Shown here one piece after another: positions 26,611 through 34,007 of a stretch of DNA of 64,000 nt. Where the stretch lies: positions 124,001 through 188,000 of the forward strand of contig JASGJG010000001.1 in assembly GCA_049840835.1 (NCBI GenBank), read 5' to 3'. The DNA is from JANLTX01 sp049840835. Its GTDB lineage: Bacteria > Armatimonadota > Armatimonadia > Armatimonadales > Armatimonadaceae. Below the pieces are notes generated by a model that worked only from the letters and a program-made list of their open reading frames with translations, was not told the origin of the DNA and made no database searches. Position 1 is the first letter of the stretch; each line of letters opens with the position of its first letter. The translations under genes were made by a program, and so were the position numbers.

Positions 26611-26616
26611 ATTGTA
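26611..26616 (-). promoter_or_regulatory. -10 box of a near-leaderless promoter (truncated haemoglobin)
   Basis: TACAAT on the minus strand 5 nt before the GTG at 26605. It overlaps the -35 region (TTGTAC, 26612-26617) of the divergent ferredoxin promoter, whose TATACT -10 box is at 26633-26638. The two genes may thus interfere in transcription. Confidence 0.5.
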
Positions 26617-26666
26617 CCCAGAAAAAGCGCGATATACTGAGCCAACTCCCTGTGAGAGGATAGAAA

Positions 26667-26909
26667 GTGCCTTACGTCATCACCGAGCCGTGCGTCGGCG
26701 TGAAAGACAAGTCCTGCGTCGCTGTCTGCCCTGTGGATTGTATCCACGGAGGCGACGAAGATGATCAGCTCTACATCGACCCGTCGGAATGCATCGATTG
26801 TGGTCTGTGCGAGCCGGAGTGTCCGGTGGATGCCATCTTTATGGAAGACGAAGTGCCGGAAAAGTGGAAGAGCTTCATTCAGCTTAATGCCGACTACTTC
26901 GATAAATAG
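26667..26909 (+). CDS. 7Fe ferredoxin ([3Fe-4S][4Fe-4S])
   Basis: An 80-residue electron carrier with GTG start and GAGAGGA 6 nt upstream. The cysteine pattern is C-x7-C-x3-CP in the first half and CIDCGLCEPECP in the second, with the family C-terminus EDEVPEKWKSFIQLNADYF. The position corresponding to the second Cys of the first CxxC is not Cys, which predicts a 3Fe cluster there. Very similar in layout to Azotobacter-type FdI. It probably carries electrons between metabolic enzymes in the cytoplasm. A terminator follows. Confidence 0.93.
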   Translation: MPYVITEPCVGVKDKSCVAVCPVDCIHGGDEDDQLYIDPSECIDCGLCEPECPVDAIFMEDEVPEKWKSFIQLNADYFDK

Positions 26910-26927
26910 CCAGGCTATCTATTAAGG

Positions 26928-26950
26928 AAGAGCGCCTTATGGGCGCTCTT
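26928..26950 (+). terminator. rho-independent terminator after ferredoxin
   Basis: A 9-bp stem AAGAGCGCC with its complement around TTATG, followed by TGCTGTTTTT. Confidence 0.85.
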
Positions 26951-26962
26951 TGCTGTTTTTCA

Positions 26963-27385
26963 ATGAGTACTTTGAGCACCCTTTCTGCCCATGTTCGTGT
27001 GCGCACCTACGAGCTAGACTCCTTCGGGCACGTGAACAACAGTGTCTATCTAAACTACTTCGAGGAGGCACGCTCCGAGTATCTCAAGCAAATGGGAGTC
27101 TCGTTCGACGATTTCGTGCGAGTCGGTTGTCAGCTAGTCATTGTAGAGAGCTATGTGAAGTACATTTCCCCGGCACGCTATGGGGAACTACTCCGAATCG
27201 ATGGCACTGTTGCTGAGTTCAAGGCGGTCACGCTCACTATTAACTACGCTATGTTCTGCGAAGCCGATGGCCGAGCTGTCGCCGAAGGCTGGACCCGTGG
27301 CGCCTTTATCAACCCGGAGACCAACCGCCCTATTCGCGCTCCGGAACCTTTCCGCTCCGCATTCGGTGCACTTGCGTTACAATAG
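26963..27385 (+). CDS. hotdog-fold acyl-CoA thioesterase (YbgC/4-HBT type)
   Basis: A protein of about 140 residues from the ATG at 26963; an earlier in-frame start lies in the ferredoxin terminator. RTYELDSFGHVNNSVYLNYFEEAR contains the catalytic Asp and the HVNN turn of the 4-hydroxybenzoyl-CoA thioesterase family, and the strand TLTINYAMFCEADGRAVAEG completes the hotdog fold. It probably hydrolyses acyl-CoA in the cytoplasm; the chain specificity is not visible. It ends 4 bp before the barrel protein start. Confidence 0.88.
   Translation: MSTLSTLSAHVRVRTYELDSFGHVNNSVYLNYFEEARSEYLKQMGVSFDDFVRVGCQLVIVESYVKYISPARYGELLRIDGTVAEFKAVTLTINYAMFCEADGRAVAEGWTRGAFINPETNRPIRAPEPFRSAFGALALQ
27378..27383 (+). 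promoter_or_regulatory. -10 box of a near-leaderless promoter (barrel protein)
   Basis: TACAAT at the end of the thioesterase gene, 6 nt before the GTG at 27390. Confidence 0.5.
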
Positions 27386-27389
27386 GCCC

Positions 27390-28595
27390 GTGAAGCTCAC
27401 TCTCACCCTCGCTCTGCTGACCGCGCTCGCCGTGCCAGTCTTCGCTCAAGAGAAGGAGCCTCCCAAAACTGTACCCGCAGACGAAGAGCTGAAGAAGGGA
27501 GAAGTTCCCCCGGACCGCCCACAGTTCTTCAAGCTCTATCCGCCCCCGAATCCGGGCACCTACACCCCTACCCGCCCGCAGCCCTCCACGGCTACTCGTC
27601 GGCCTGACCTATTCGCCCCTTTTCCGGTCTACTCAGATAAGCGCAACTGGCTAATAGACAACACCCTGGATATTCGCTACACCAACGCCCATCGTGGACC
27701 GCGTGGACTGTTCCTATCGGCGGCGCGTACTACCCTGGACTACATCATTGCGGATAAAAAGACCGGGCGGGAAAAAGGTGGTGCTCGTGTGCAGATTCTG
27801 GCGGAGCCAGACGATCTGGGCGAGAGCGCTATACGCGGCCTGCGCGCCTCGGAGCTTTATGGCTTCTATGTGTTCGAGTTTGCTAAAACCGAAGCTAATG
27901 TGAAGTTGGGGCAGTTCGTACTCCCTTTTGGGCTGGCTGCCGTGTACGACACGCCGCTTCAACCTATTCAGACGCTTTATGGCCCCTCTGTGGGACTGCG
28001 TGTGGATACCGGAATCATGGTAGATGGCTCCGCTGGCCCCTACCACTATGCCGCCTCGCTTACTACAGGGAGTGGCCCCAACCGGCGTGACCAGGCCGGT
28101 GGGGTAGTCCAATCATTTCGCCTGGAGCGCAACTTTCTGACCCAGTCTGGCCGCATTCAAGTTGGCGGGTCGCTGCTCTCTGGCAAGCTTCCGGTTACTG
28201 CGTACAATACCGAGTTACCTGCCTCGGGAGCCTCGAGCGCGAAAGATTTCGTAGATAAGACTCGCTTCGCTGCGGATGCCAGCTACTACCTGAAGAAGCT
28301 TACGATGCGTGGGGAGCTTCAGTTCGGCGCCGACGATCAGCGCCAGGTCTGGGGCTACTTCGGGGAAGGCCGCTATGGATTCGATGAAGGTAAGTCCGCT
28401 ATCGCGATGATTCGCCGTTGGAACTTTGGCCAGAAACCGCAGGGAGTCTCCATCTATGGCGCGGGTGTGAACTTCGAACTGAAAAATGGTCTCACTATTC
28501 GCACGCTCTACGAATACGAGCGCGCCAAGCCATCTGCGACCTCCTCTGCGGTAGTAGACCGCCGCTTCACCATTCAGACACGCGTACGGTTCTAG
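27390..28595 (+). CDS. probable outer-membrane beta-barrel (porin-like) protein
   Basis: A 401-residue protein starting at GTG 27390 with a Sec signal peptide ending VFAQE. A proline-rich linker (residues ~25-75) is followed by alternating amphipathic strands rich in Tyr, Gly and Arg (TLDIRYTNAHRG, NVKLGQFVLPFGLAA, LTIRTLYEYERAK). The chain ends in a strand with C-terminal Phe (TIQTRVRF), the usual signal for outer-membrane insertion. The GQFVLPFG segment recalls phosphate-selective or OprO-like porins. It is direct support for a two-membrane cell envelope. Solute unknown. Confidence 0.72.
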   Translation: MKLTLTLALLTALAVPVFAQEKEPPKTVPADEELKKGEVPPDRPQFFKLYPPPNPGTYTPTRPQPSTATRRPDLFAPFPVYSDKRNWLIDNTLDIRYTNAHRGPRGLFLSAARTTLDYIIADKKTGREKGGARVQILAEPDDLGESAIRGLRASELYGFYVFEFAKTEANVKLGQFVLPFGLAAVYDTPLQPIQTLYGPSVGLRVDTGIMVDGSAGPYHYAASLTTGSGPNRRDQAGGVVQSFRLERNFLTQSGRIQVGGSLLSGKLPVTAYNTELPASGASSAKDFVDKTRFAADASYYLKKLTMRGELQFGADDQRQVWGYFGEGRYGFDEGKSAIAMIRRWNFGQKPQGVSIYGAGVNFELKNGLTIRTLYEYERAKPSATSSAVVDRRFTIQTRVRF

Positions 28596-28596
28596 G

Positions 28597-28899
28597 ATGT
28601 ACGAGAAAGAGTGGCGCAAGCTGGAGCGTTACATCGCCTGCATGTTCTTAAGCATGATATGTGGCTTTCTGCTGATGGGAGCGATTGCCGGAATCCTGGA
28701 TGCTGCGGGCGGCCACGCCATTTTGGCGACACCTCTGATTCCTGTGTGGTTTATCTCAAACTTTTACTTTTCGGTCAAGTGGAGTCTCTTTCCCTGTCCA
28801 CGTTGTAAAGAGCCATTTTTCAAGGCGAACTCGTGGTCGGTAAACCAGCTAGGCAGCACTTGTCCGCACTGTGGTCTGAAGAAATTCGCTACTAAGTAA
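28597..28899 (+). CDS. small membrane protein with zinc ribbon
   Basis: A 100-residue protein with two transmembrane segments (residues ~13-35 and ~43-62) and a C-terminal zinc-ribbon-like pair of knuckles, CPRC and CPHCG, spaced by about 25 residues. Starts 1 bp after the barrel protein stop, so probably in the same operon. Family not recognised. The tail overlaps the end of the convergent aldo/keto reductase gene by 8 bp. Confidence 0.65.
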   Translation: MYEKEWRKLERYIACMFLSMICGFLLMGAIAGILDAAGGHAILATPLIPVWFISNFYFSVKWSLFPCPRCKEPFFKANSWSVNQLGSTCPHCGLKKFATK

Positions 28900-29638
28900 G
28901 AGGGCCTTTTGCGAGGCTGGCCAGATTCGTAGTAATCCACTCCGGGCAGCGCATGGAGACGATGAGCCGGTCGACATTGGGGTGAAACACCGCCCAACGG
29001 AGTAGTTCATCGGCGACGTCAGCTTTTGACCTGCCGCTTTCGTTGGCACGCTTTTCCATCTCCCAGCCTCGTACAAAGGGAGAAGTGCCCAATGTCTCCC
29101 AACCCAGGGAATGGTAGTGCGAAAAACGGGCTGAGGCATCTTCTACTGTGGGATTACAGGGATAGGCACAAAGCGTATAGGGTTCTGGAGTGCTGGTCAA
29201 AGGAGCAGCCCAGGTACCTAGCTGGCCTACATGCCCGGCGGCATGCCATTCCTGCGCCAGCGCTTCCTGGCGTGCCTGATCCTCTACGCTGGAAACTGGG
29301 TGCACAATGAGCACATCGATGAGATCCGTCTGCAACTCCTCTTGCATTTGGTGCAGGTGATGAGGTTGATAGGGTTCGTGGCCGCCGGGCGAATCGGCAG
29401 GGCCGAAGGGGGTGAAGAAGTTCCAGGCGAGTATAGTCGCCTCGTCGCGTCGGTTTAGCCGAGCCAGGGCTTTCCCGAGCGCGACACGCTCCGGCTGATA
29501 GGTGGTATCGAACCAGGTGATGCCGTTGTCCAGGCAGGCGGCTACAATCTCGGCGGCCAGAGTGTCATCAGGAGCCGGGTCGGTGCCGAGCTGCGTGATA
29601 AACGAGTGACCGCCCAGAACTAAAGAGGCTGCTTTCAT
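28892..29638 (-). CDS. aldo/keto reductase-like protein with incomplete active site
   Basis: A 248-residue protein, shorter than the usual ~300. The early Asp and Tyr can be placed in WFDTTYQPERV and a His in VLIVHPV, but the strand that should carry the catalytic Lys reads TILAWNFF, with no Lys. The C-terminal NADP-binding end is also short. It may be inactive or use another chemistry. It is the last gene of the minus-strand operon beginning with inositol oxygenase and overlaps the glycosylase stop codon by 4 bp. Confidence 0.75.
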   Translation of the reverse strand: MKAASLVLGGHSFITQLGTDPAPDDTLAAEIVAACLDNGITWFDTTYQPERVALGKALARLNRRDEATILAWNFFTPFGPADSPGGHEPYQPHHLHQMQEELQTDLIDVLIVHPVSSVEDQARQEALAQEWHAAGHVGQLGTWAAPLTSTPEPYTLCAYPCNPTVEDASARFSHYHSLGWETLGTSPFVRGWEMEKRANESGRSKADVADELLRWAVFHPNVDRLIVSMRCPEWITTNLASLAKGPLT

Positions 29639-30222
29639 GGTTTGAGTGTTTCTGCTAGAGTGCGAATGGCCTGCCGCAGTCGTTCCTGGTTCTCAGTCAG
29701 GTTCAGCCAGGTACTCGCGCCCGAGGAGTGGGGCAGGGGCACATACGTCCGTCCGTCTTTCTCGAACGCGAACCCGATGCGCTCTGTAAGGGGCGCTTTG
29801 CCTAAAAACGTTTCTATAGACAGCCCACCAAAAAGAATCACAACGCGGGGCTTCAGTAGCTCCATCTCGGTATCCAGCCAGGAGCGACAGAGTTTCTGTT
29901 CCGCGCGTGAGGGAAGGCGATCTTTCGAAGAACCTGGAAGCCTGCCGGGAAAGCAGCGGGTCATGGCAGCGAAGTAAACTCGGGTAGCTTGATCCTCTTC
30001 GGAAAGTCCTGCTTCCGCCAGCCAGCCGCGCAGCTTACGTCCCGCCGGACCTACGTAGAAGCTATTGGTCTCGTTGTCCAGGCGCGAGGGAGCTTGACCG
30101 ATGACCATGAACTCGGCACTTGCCGAGCCGAGCGAGAGAGGGTTTGCTTCGGCGATGTAGCCCGCCTCGACGCATCGTCGGCACTTTCGCATCTCGCTCT
30201 GAAGTAAGGAAAGCGAAGTCAC
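29635..30222 (-). CDS. uracil-DNA glycosylase family protein (Fe-S type)
   Basis: A 195-residue protein from a GTG start. The UDG motif 1 is GQAPSRLDNET, motif 2 is LPHSSGAST, and the Cys residues of KCRRCVEAG, MTRCFPG and KLCRSW fit the four ligands of the 4Fe-4S cluster of family 4/5 enzymes. It would remove uracil (or a related deaminated base) from DNA. Motif 1 has Ser-Arg where family 4 usually has Gly-Glu, so it may belong to a divergent subfamily. It overlaps both neighbours by 4 bp, which ties a repair enzyme into an otherwise metabolic operon. Confidence 0.82.
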   Translation of the reverse strand: MTSLSLLQSEMRKCRRCVEAGYIAEANPLSLGSASAEFMVIGQAPSRLDNETNSFYVGPAGRKLRGWLAEAGLSEEDQATRVYFAAMTRCFPGRLPGSSKDRLPSRAEQKLCRSWLDTEMELLKPRVVILFGGLSIETFLGKAPLTERIGFAFEKDGRTYVPLPHSSGASTWLNLTENQERLRQAIRTLAETLKP

Positions 30223-30932
30223 TTTCTAAACCCGACAGAACCTTGTGCGTAAATGGTAGTGGGAGGAGGCTTGCTCCAGGTTATGTTCAGAGTGTTATAG
30301 TGTGACTGCCCAGAGTCCTCAGCAGTGATGTGCAAGTCAGTGTTGCTTCGCCACTCTGTAGTTTTTGGGGCGTCTCCTGCAGGGCAGGCTTTATAACCAA
30401 ACCACAGCAAGATAGTGTGCCGTGGGGTGACAAAAGCATTTGTAGCACCAGTGTCCTGGTCTGGAACCAGATAACACCGATAAGACTTACTGACAGAAGC
30501 GCTTTTATCTAACTCGAAATAGCACATAGAAAGGACGGTACTTGCTAGATCGTTGCAGAGAGAGAAAAAGGCGGAGAGGGTAACCAGGTAGAAAAACGCC
30601 CTGTGAATCTTGAACTCGCGCCGCGAAGCAAGAGACGCCAGAATAGTTCCTGTAAGGAAGCAAGCTCCGAGATAGGCGCCAGTCAGCAGGTCGCCGAACA
30701 TCCAGGCGGCAGTCTCTAGCAGAAGGGCGCAGAGAGCCGCGACTGCCAGAGCACGCGGGGACTTCGCCACCAGGTTCTCATGAAGCAGAGCGATCAGTCC
30801 ACCGACTAGAAAGTAGTAGTAGGCAGGAAAGAGCGCACTGATGCCATAGTAGCTATCCAGGCCACCGGGCACCCACAATGCATTGACTGTGTAAGCCCAC
30901 ACGATGGCGAAGATAGCTACGCGGCGTGCCAT
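30219..30932 (-). CDS. hypothetical polytopic membrane protein
   Basis: A 237-residue protein not recognised. Roughly four transmembrane segments lie in residues 5-140 (AIFAIVWAYTVNALWV, ALFPAYYYFLVGGLIALL, ALAVAALCALLLETAAWMFG, AFFYLVTLSAFFSLC). The C-terminal ~90 residues are polar and probably face outside (YRCYLVPDQDTGATNAF). Its start is 13 bp after the inositol oxygenase stop, and its stop overlaps the glycosylase start, so it belongs to that operon. Confidence 0.62.
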   Translation of the reverse strand: MARRVAIFAIVWAYTVNALWVPGGLDSYYGISALFPAYYYFLVGGLIALLHENLVAKSPRALAVAALCALLLETAAWMFGDLLTGAYLGACFLTGTILASLASRREFKIHRAFFYLVTLSAFFSLCNDLASTVLSMCYFELDKSASVSKSYRCYLVPDQDTGATNAFVTPRHTILLWFGYKACPAGDAPKTTEWRSNTDLHITAEDSGQSHYNTLNITWSKPPPTTIYAQGSVGFRK

Positions 30933-30945
30933 AGATTCTCTACCG

Positions 30946-31725
30946 TCACCACTTCAGCGGCTTGGGGAAGTACTTTCCTAGTAGCTCCCGGTAGTAGGGC
31001 TCCAGGACTTCTACATCCGGGCGCTCATCTACCTTGGTGTAGAGGTCATACGGATTGAACTCACGGACCCAGGGCAGTAGCTCCCGGTCTTTCTGGCTGG
31101 TCAGGTAGGTGTATCCGCCTTCGTTGTGCCAGGGGTAGAAGCTGTGGTAGCGAATCATCGCCAGCCCTTCGTCGGGCAGGTAATCTTTCACCACCTGATA
31201 CAGATACTCATCGTGGCCCCAGCTCAGGTTTACGTTTTCTAAACCAATGCCCTCGGAGTAGATGCCATACTTGGTGTTGTAGTCCGGATTCTCAGAGTCT
31301 GGATTGGCTTTGAAGAATTCCGGAAAGACGCATTTATCGGAGTACTGGCAGCCTACGGCGAAGGTGTCTCCCACTACCGCCCATTGCGGCTCCCCAAAGA
31401 GGCAGAGAATCTTGCCCAGGTCATGAATCAGTGCGGTGGCCACGAACCAGTCTGGCTTACCATCTTTGCGAGCGGCCTCGGCGCACATGAGCAGGTGCTC
31501 TATCTGGGTAAAGTCGCCATCCGGATCGGAGTCGTCCACGAGCTGGTTCAGGAACTCCATGGCTTCCCAGATATCCATGACCTTGCGGTCCAGAGTAAGG
31601 TACTCGGCCTTTTTGGCCTTTACGAAATCAAAAGTCTGATTGGCATGATTGAGCCGGTAGAACTCGCGCACCGTGGGGCGAGCATCGGCTTCATAGTCAC
31701 GAAATACATGTGGCTCTTCGTCCAT
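30946..31725 (-). CDS. myo-inositol oxygenase
   Basis: A di-iron oxygenase that cleaves myo-inositol with O2 to D-glucuronate. The 259-residue protein has the family start REFYRLNHANQTFDFV, the HD-fold metal ligands ATALIHDLGKI, SWGHDEYLYQV and IRYHSFYPWH, the substrate loop GCQYSDKCVFPEFF, and the C-terminal LEPYYRELLGKYFP. The conservation is high enough to call without search. The enzyme is best known in eukaryotes and less common in bacteria. The start at 31725 has TAAAAT 6 nt upstream. Glucuronate could feed the sugar-acid genes at 53-58 kb (inference). Confidence 0.95.
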   Translation of the reverse strand: MDEEPHVFRDYEADARPTVREFYRLNHANQTFDFVKAKKAEYLTLDRKVMDIWEAMEFLNQLVDDSDPDGDFTQIEHLLMCAEAARKDGKPDWFVATALIHDLGKILCLFGEPQWAVVGDTFAVGCQYSDKCVFPEFFKANPDSENPDYNTKYGIYSEGIGLENVNLSWGHDEYLYQVVKDYLPDEGLAMIRYHSFYPWHNEGGYTYLTSQKDRELLPWVREFNPYDLYTKVDERPDVEVLEPYYRELLGKYFPKPLKW

Positions 31726-31731
31726 GAAAAG

Positions 31732-31737
31732 ATTTTA
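31732..31737 (-). promoter_or_regulatory. -10 box of a near-leaderless promoter (inositol oxygenase)
   Basis: TAAAAT on the minus strand ends 6 nt before the ATG at 31725. Confidence 0.45.
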
Positions 31738-31821
31738 CACTATATGGCGGGTTCCTGACGATGGCCTGTCGATGAGTAGGTATCTTGCCGCAAGCATTCG
31801 CTCGGACAAGGAAATACCACC

Positions 31822-33999
31822 ATGAATCGAAGGCAATTTCTTTCGTATACGCTTCTTCTGGCTGGAGCTGGTTCGCTGGCATTAACTGGCTGCGGGGGCG
31901 GGGGAGGCGGCAGTGAGACCGCTTTTGTTACCCGGCAGGTTACCGTACAGTTTCCCGCCGGGTTCTCGCTTAACGCCGCGGACCTCACGGCGGAGGCCGG
32001 TCGTGCGGCGGCGCCCTTGAACGCGCAGGGAGGGTTCTCTGTACAGACGCCGGAATCCGATCTACCTTCTCTGGCGATGATTCGAGATAAAGACGGGCGC
32101 GGGGTGCTGCTAGGATTTATGCCCATAGACGGTAGCCCGCTTACCACACGCTCGGCGGCAGTAGCGCTACTGTACTACGCCCTTGGTGGCTTCATGCTGC
32201 CTGAGGCCAGCCGCAGGCCGCTGGTGGCTCTGCTGGAGGCAGATGCCACGGCAGTGACCCTGGCCGGGGTAATAGACCGGCGTATGGCCGCCAATCCCTA
32301 CGCACTGGAAGCCAACGATGATGCCGAGGTGAAGGCTGCCCTGACGGCGGCATACAACACACTGACGACCACCGGGCGGGTGGTGCGCACACAGAGCTTT
32401 CAGGGGCAGCTCGACAAGACCAGAGCCGAGGTGGAACCGCTGCTTCTGGTAGAGCCGAGCGGGCTACAGAGCAATGTAGAGGTGGTACAGACCACCGGCA
32501 TCAATGTCATAGCCACCAACCACTCACGGCGCTACTGCAAGGTCTTCGTGTATCAGACGGGAAATCCGGACCCACTGCCTAAAGCCATTCTCCAGAGAAC
32601 AGACGTTAAACTCGATTCCACGAATGCCCTGGGAGTGTTCTCTACTATTAATAACCTGACCAGCGGCCAGACGGCTTATGTGCCCATTTCCACAGAACCC
32701 ATCTCGCTACCGCTGGCAACCGGGTCTAAGAAAACACTCTATGAGCTTATTGTAGTGGGAGCAGCTACCAATGACATTCCCCGTGCCTTCTTCAGCGATG
32801 CGATGTACGTCGATGAGCAGGCCAAGTGGGTAACTGCAAGGGAAGACCTTACCCTGCTCACCTGGTGGCACAATCTGATACTCCCTTTATTTTTTGAGGC
32901 GCTAGGAATTGCGGGAATTGCTGCCACGACTGGAGCAGTGGAGGGTAGCCTGACGGCGATGAAGGCTATTGAGGCGCAGTCGGTAAAGACGCTGCTTTTC
33001 AACGCGAGCAAAGGCAGTTTGATCGCGGCTGCGGGCGACTTTTGGGCGCTCGCGGCGGAGAGTACCGCTGTGGGCGAGAAAGTTCGTCAGGCACTGCTAC
33101 CGCTCTATGAGGCAGCTGTAGGACAACTGGCGGCAGAGACAGCGGCAGCACGCGCGGCACTGTTCGCGAAGCTAGTGGTGCGGGGGGCAATAGCTGCTGC
33201 GACGCTACTTGGTTTGGGAGACTCCGCCTATGTCATCAAGGATGTGGCGTCGGCGCTCTCCGCAGACCGCTGGAGTGTAACCGTGTTCCAGCCAGACCTG
33301 ATTTTAAGCCCCACTAGTAAGACAGTTGCGCCGGGGCAGCGAGTGACATTCTCGGCGAAGCCGCCCGCCAATCTGAAAGGCACAATTTCTTATGTGTGGT
33401 CGGAGGATGGGACCAATACCACGCTGTCATCAGCAGATGGTGTGGTGGGCAACCCGATTACGACTACAAGCACTTCGGTCGATCTGGTCACCTCACCATC
33501 GTCTCAGGGGAAAATCACAGTCAAAGTAGTCGCTACTCTGACCGACCCGAATGGCGTGAAGTCGGAGATTGGAACAGCGCAGGCAGTGGTTACTATCGAC
33601 ACCACGAGTGTGGATGTTGCCGTTACGCAGCAGCTCTATACCGTTTCGAGCACCAATCCTGGAAAGTCCTATGTCATGGGCGGGTATATCGTCCCGGTGC
33701 CGGGCGGGGCCTGGGCCAGAGGGACGGCTTATATCAACGAATCCATGACAGCGGGAAGTGTGGACCGAGTTGACTATGACAGTGGAGCGCCGGTCATCAA
33801 TACAGGAGATATTTCTAACTGGAAGCCCTACGGCTACGATAGAAATGGCAACGGTAAGTTTTACAACCTGGGGAAAGGAACCATGTTCCTCCTGGAGCTA
33901 GGCTCCGGCGAGGTGGATGCCGCAGACGCAGCGCAGGCTGCCGATGCTGTCAAAAAAGGACTGGATCGAGAACCTGTGGATCACGTTACATTTGCGTAG
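31822..33999 (+). CDS. Tat-type lipoprotein with Ig-like domain, unknown function
   Basis: A 725-residue exported protein. The N-terminus NRRQF plus a hydrophobic core and LTGCGGGGGG shows a twin-arginine-like signal with a lipobox Cys near residue 24 and a Gly spacer. Residues ~30-470 are Ala/Thr-rich with a central helical part (GIAATTGAVEGSLTAMKAIE). Residues ~490-590 look like a bacterial Ig-like/PKD domain (ILSPTSKTVAPGQRVTFSA, VWSEDG). The end carries DRNGNGKFYNLG. Probably a surface or periplasmic lipoprotein. It converges on the second SARP gene with 8 bp between stop codons. Confidence 0.68.
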   Translation: MNRRQFLSYTLLLAGAGSLALTGCGGGGGGSETAFVTRQVTVQFPAGFSLNAADLTAEAGRAAAPLNAQGGFSVQTPESDLPSLAMIRDKDGRGVLLGFMPIDGSPLTTRSAAVALLYYALGGFMLPEASRRPLVALLEADATAVTLAGVIDRRMAANPYALEANDDAEVKAALTAAYNTLTTTGRVVRTQSFQGQLDKTRAEVEPLLLVEPSGLQSNVEVVQTTGINVIATNHSRRYCKVFVYQTGNPDPLPKAILQRTDVKLDSTNALGVFSTINNLTSGQTAYVPISTEPISLPLATGSKKTLYELIVVGAATNDIPRAFFSDAMYVDEQAKWVTAREDLTLLTWWHNLILPLFFEALGIAGIAATTGAVEGSLTAMKAIEAQSVKTLLFNASKGSLIAAAGDFWALAAESTAVGEKVRQALLPLYEAAVGQLAAETAAARAALFAKLVVRGAIAAATLLGLGDSAYVIKDVASALSADRWSVTVFQPDLILSPTSKTVAPGQRVTFSAKPPANLKGTISYVWSEDGTNTTLSSADGVVGNPITTTSTSVDLVTSPSSQGKITVKVVATLTDPNGVKSEIGTAQAVVTIDTTSVDVAVTQQLYTVSSTNPGKSYVMGGYIVPVPGGAWARGTAYINESMTAGSVDRVDYDSGAPVINTGDISNWKPYGYDRNGNGKFYNLGKGTMFLLELGSGEVDAADAAQAADAVKKGLDREPVDHVTFA

Positions 34000-34007
34000 C
34001 GAGAGGC

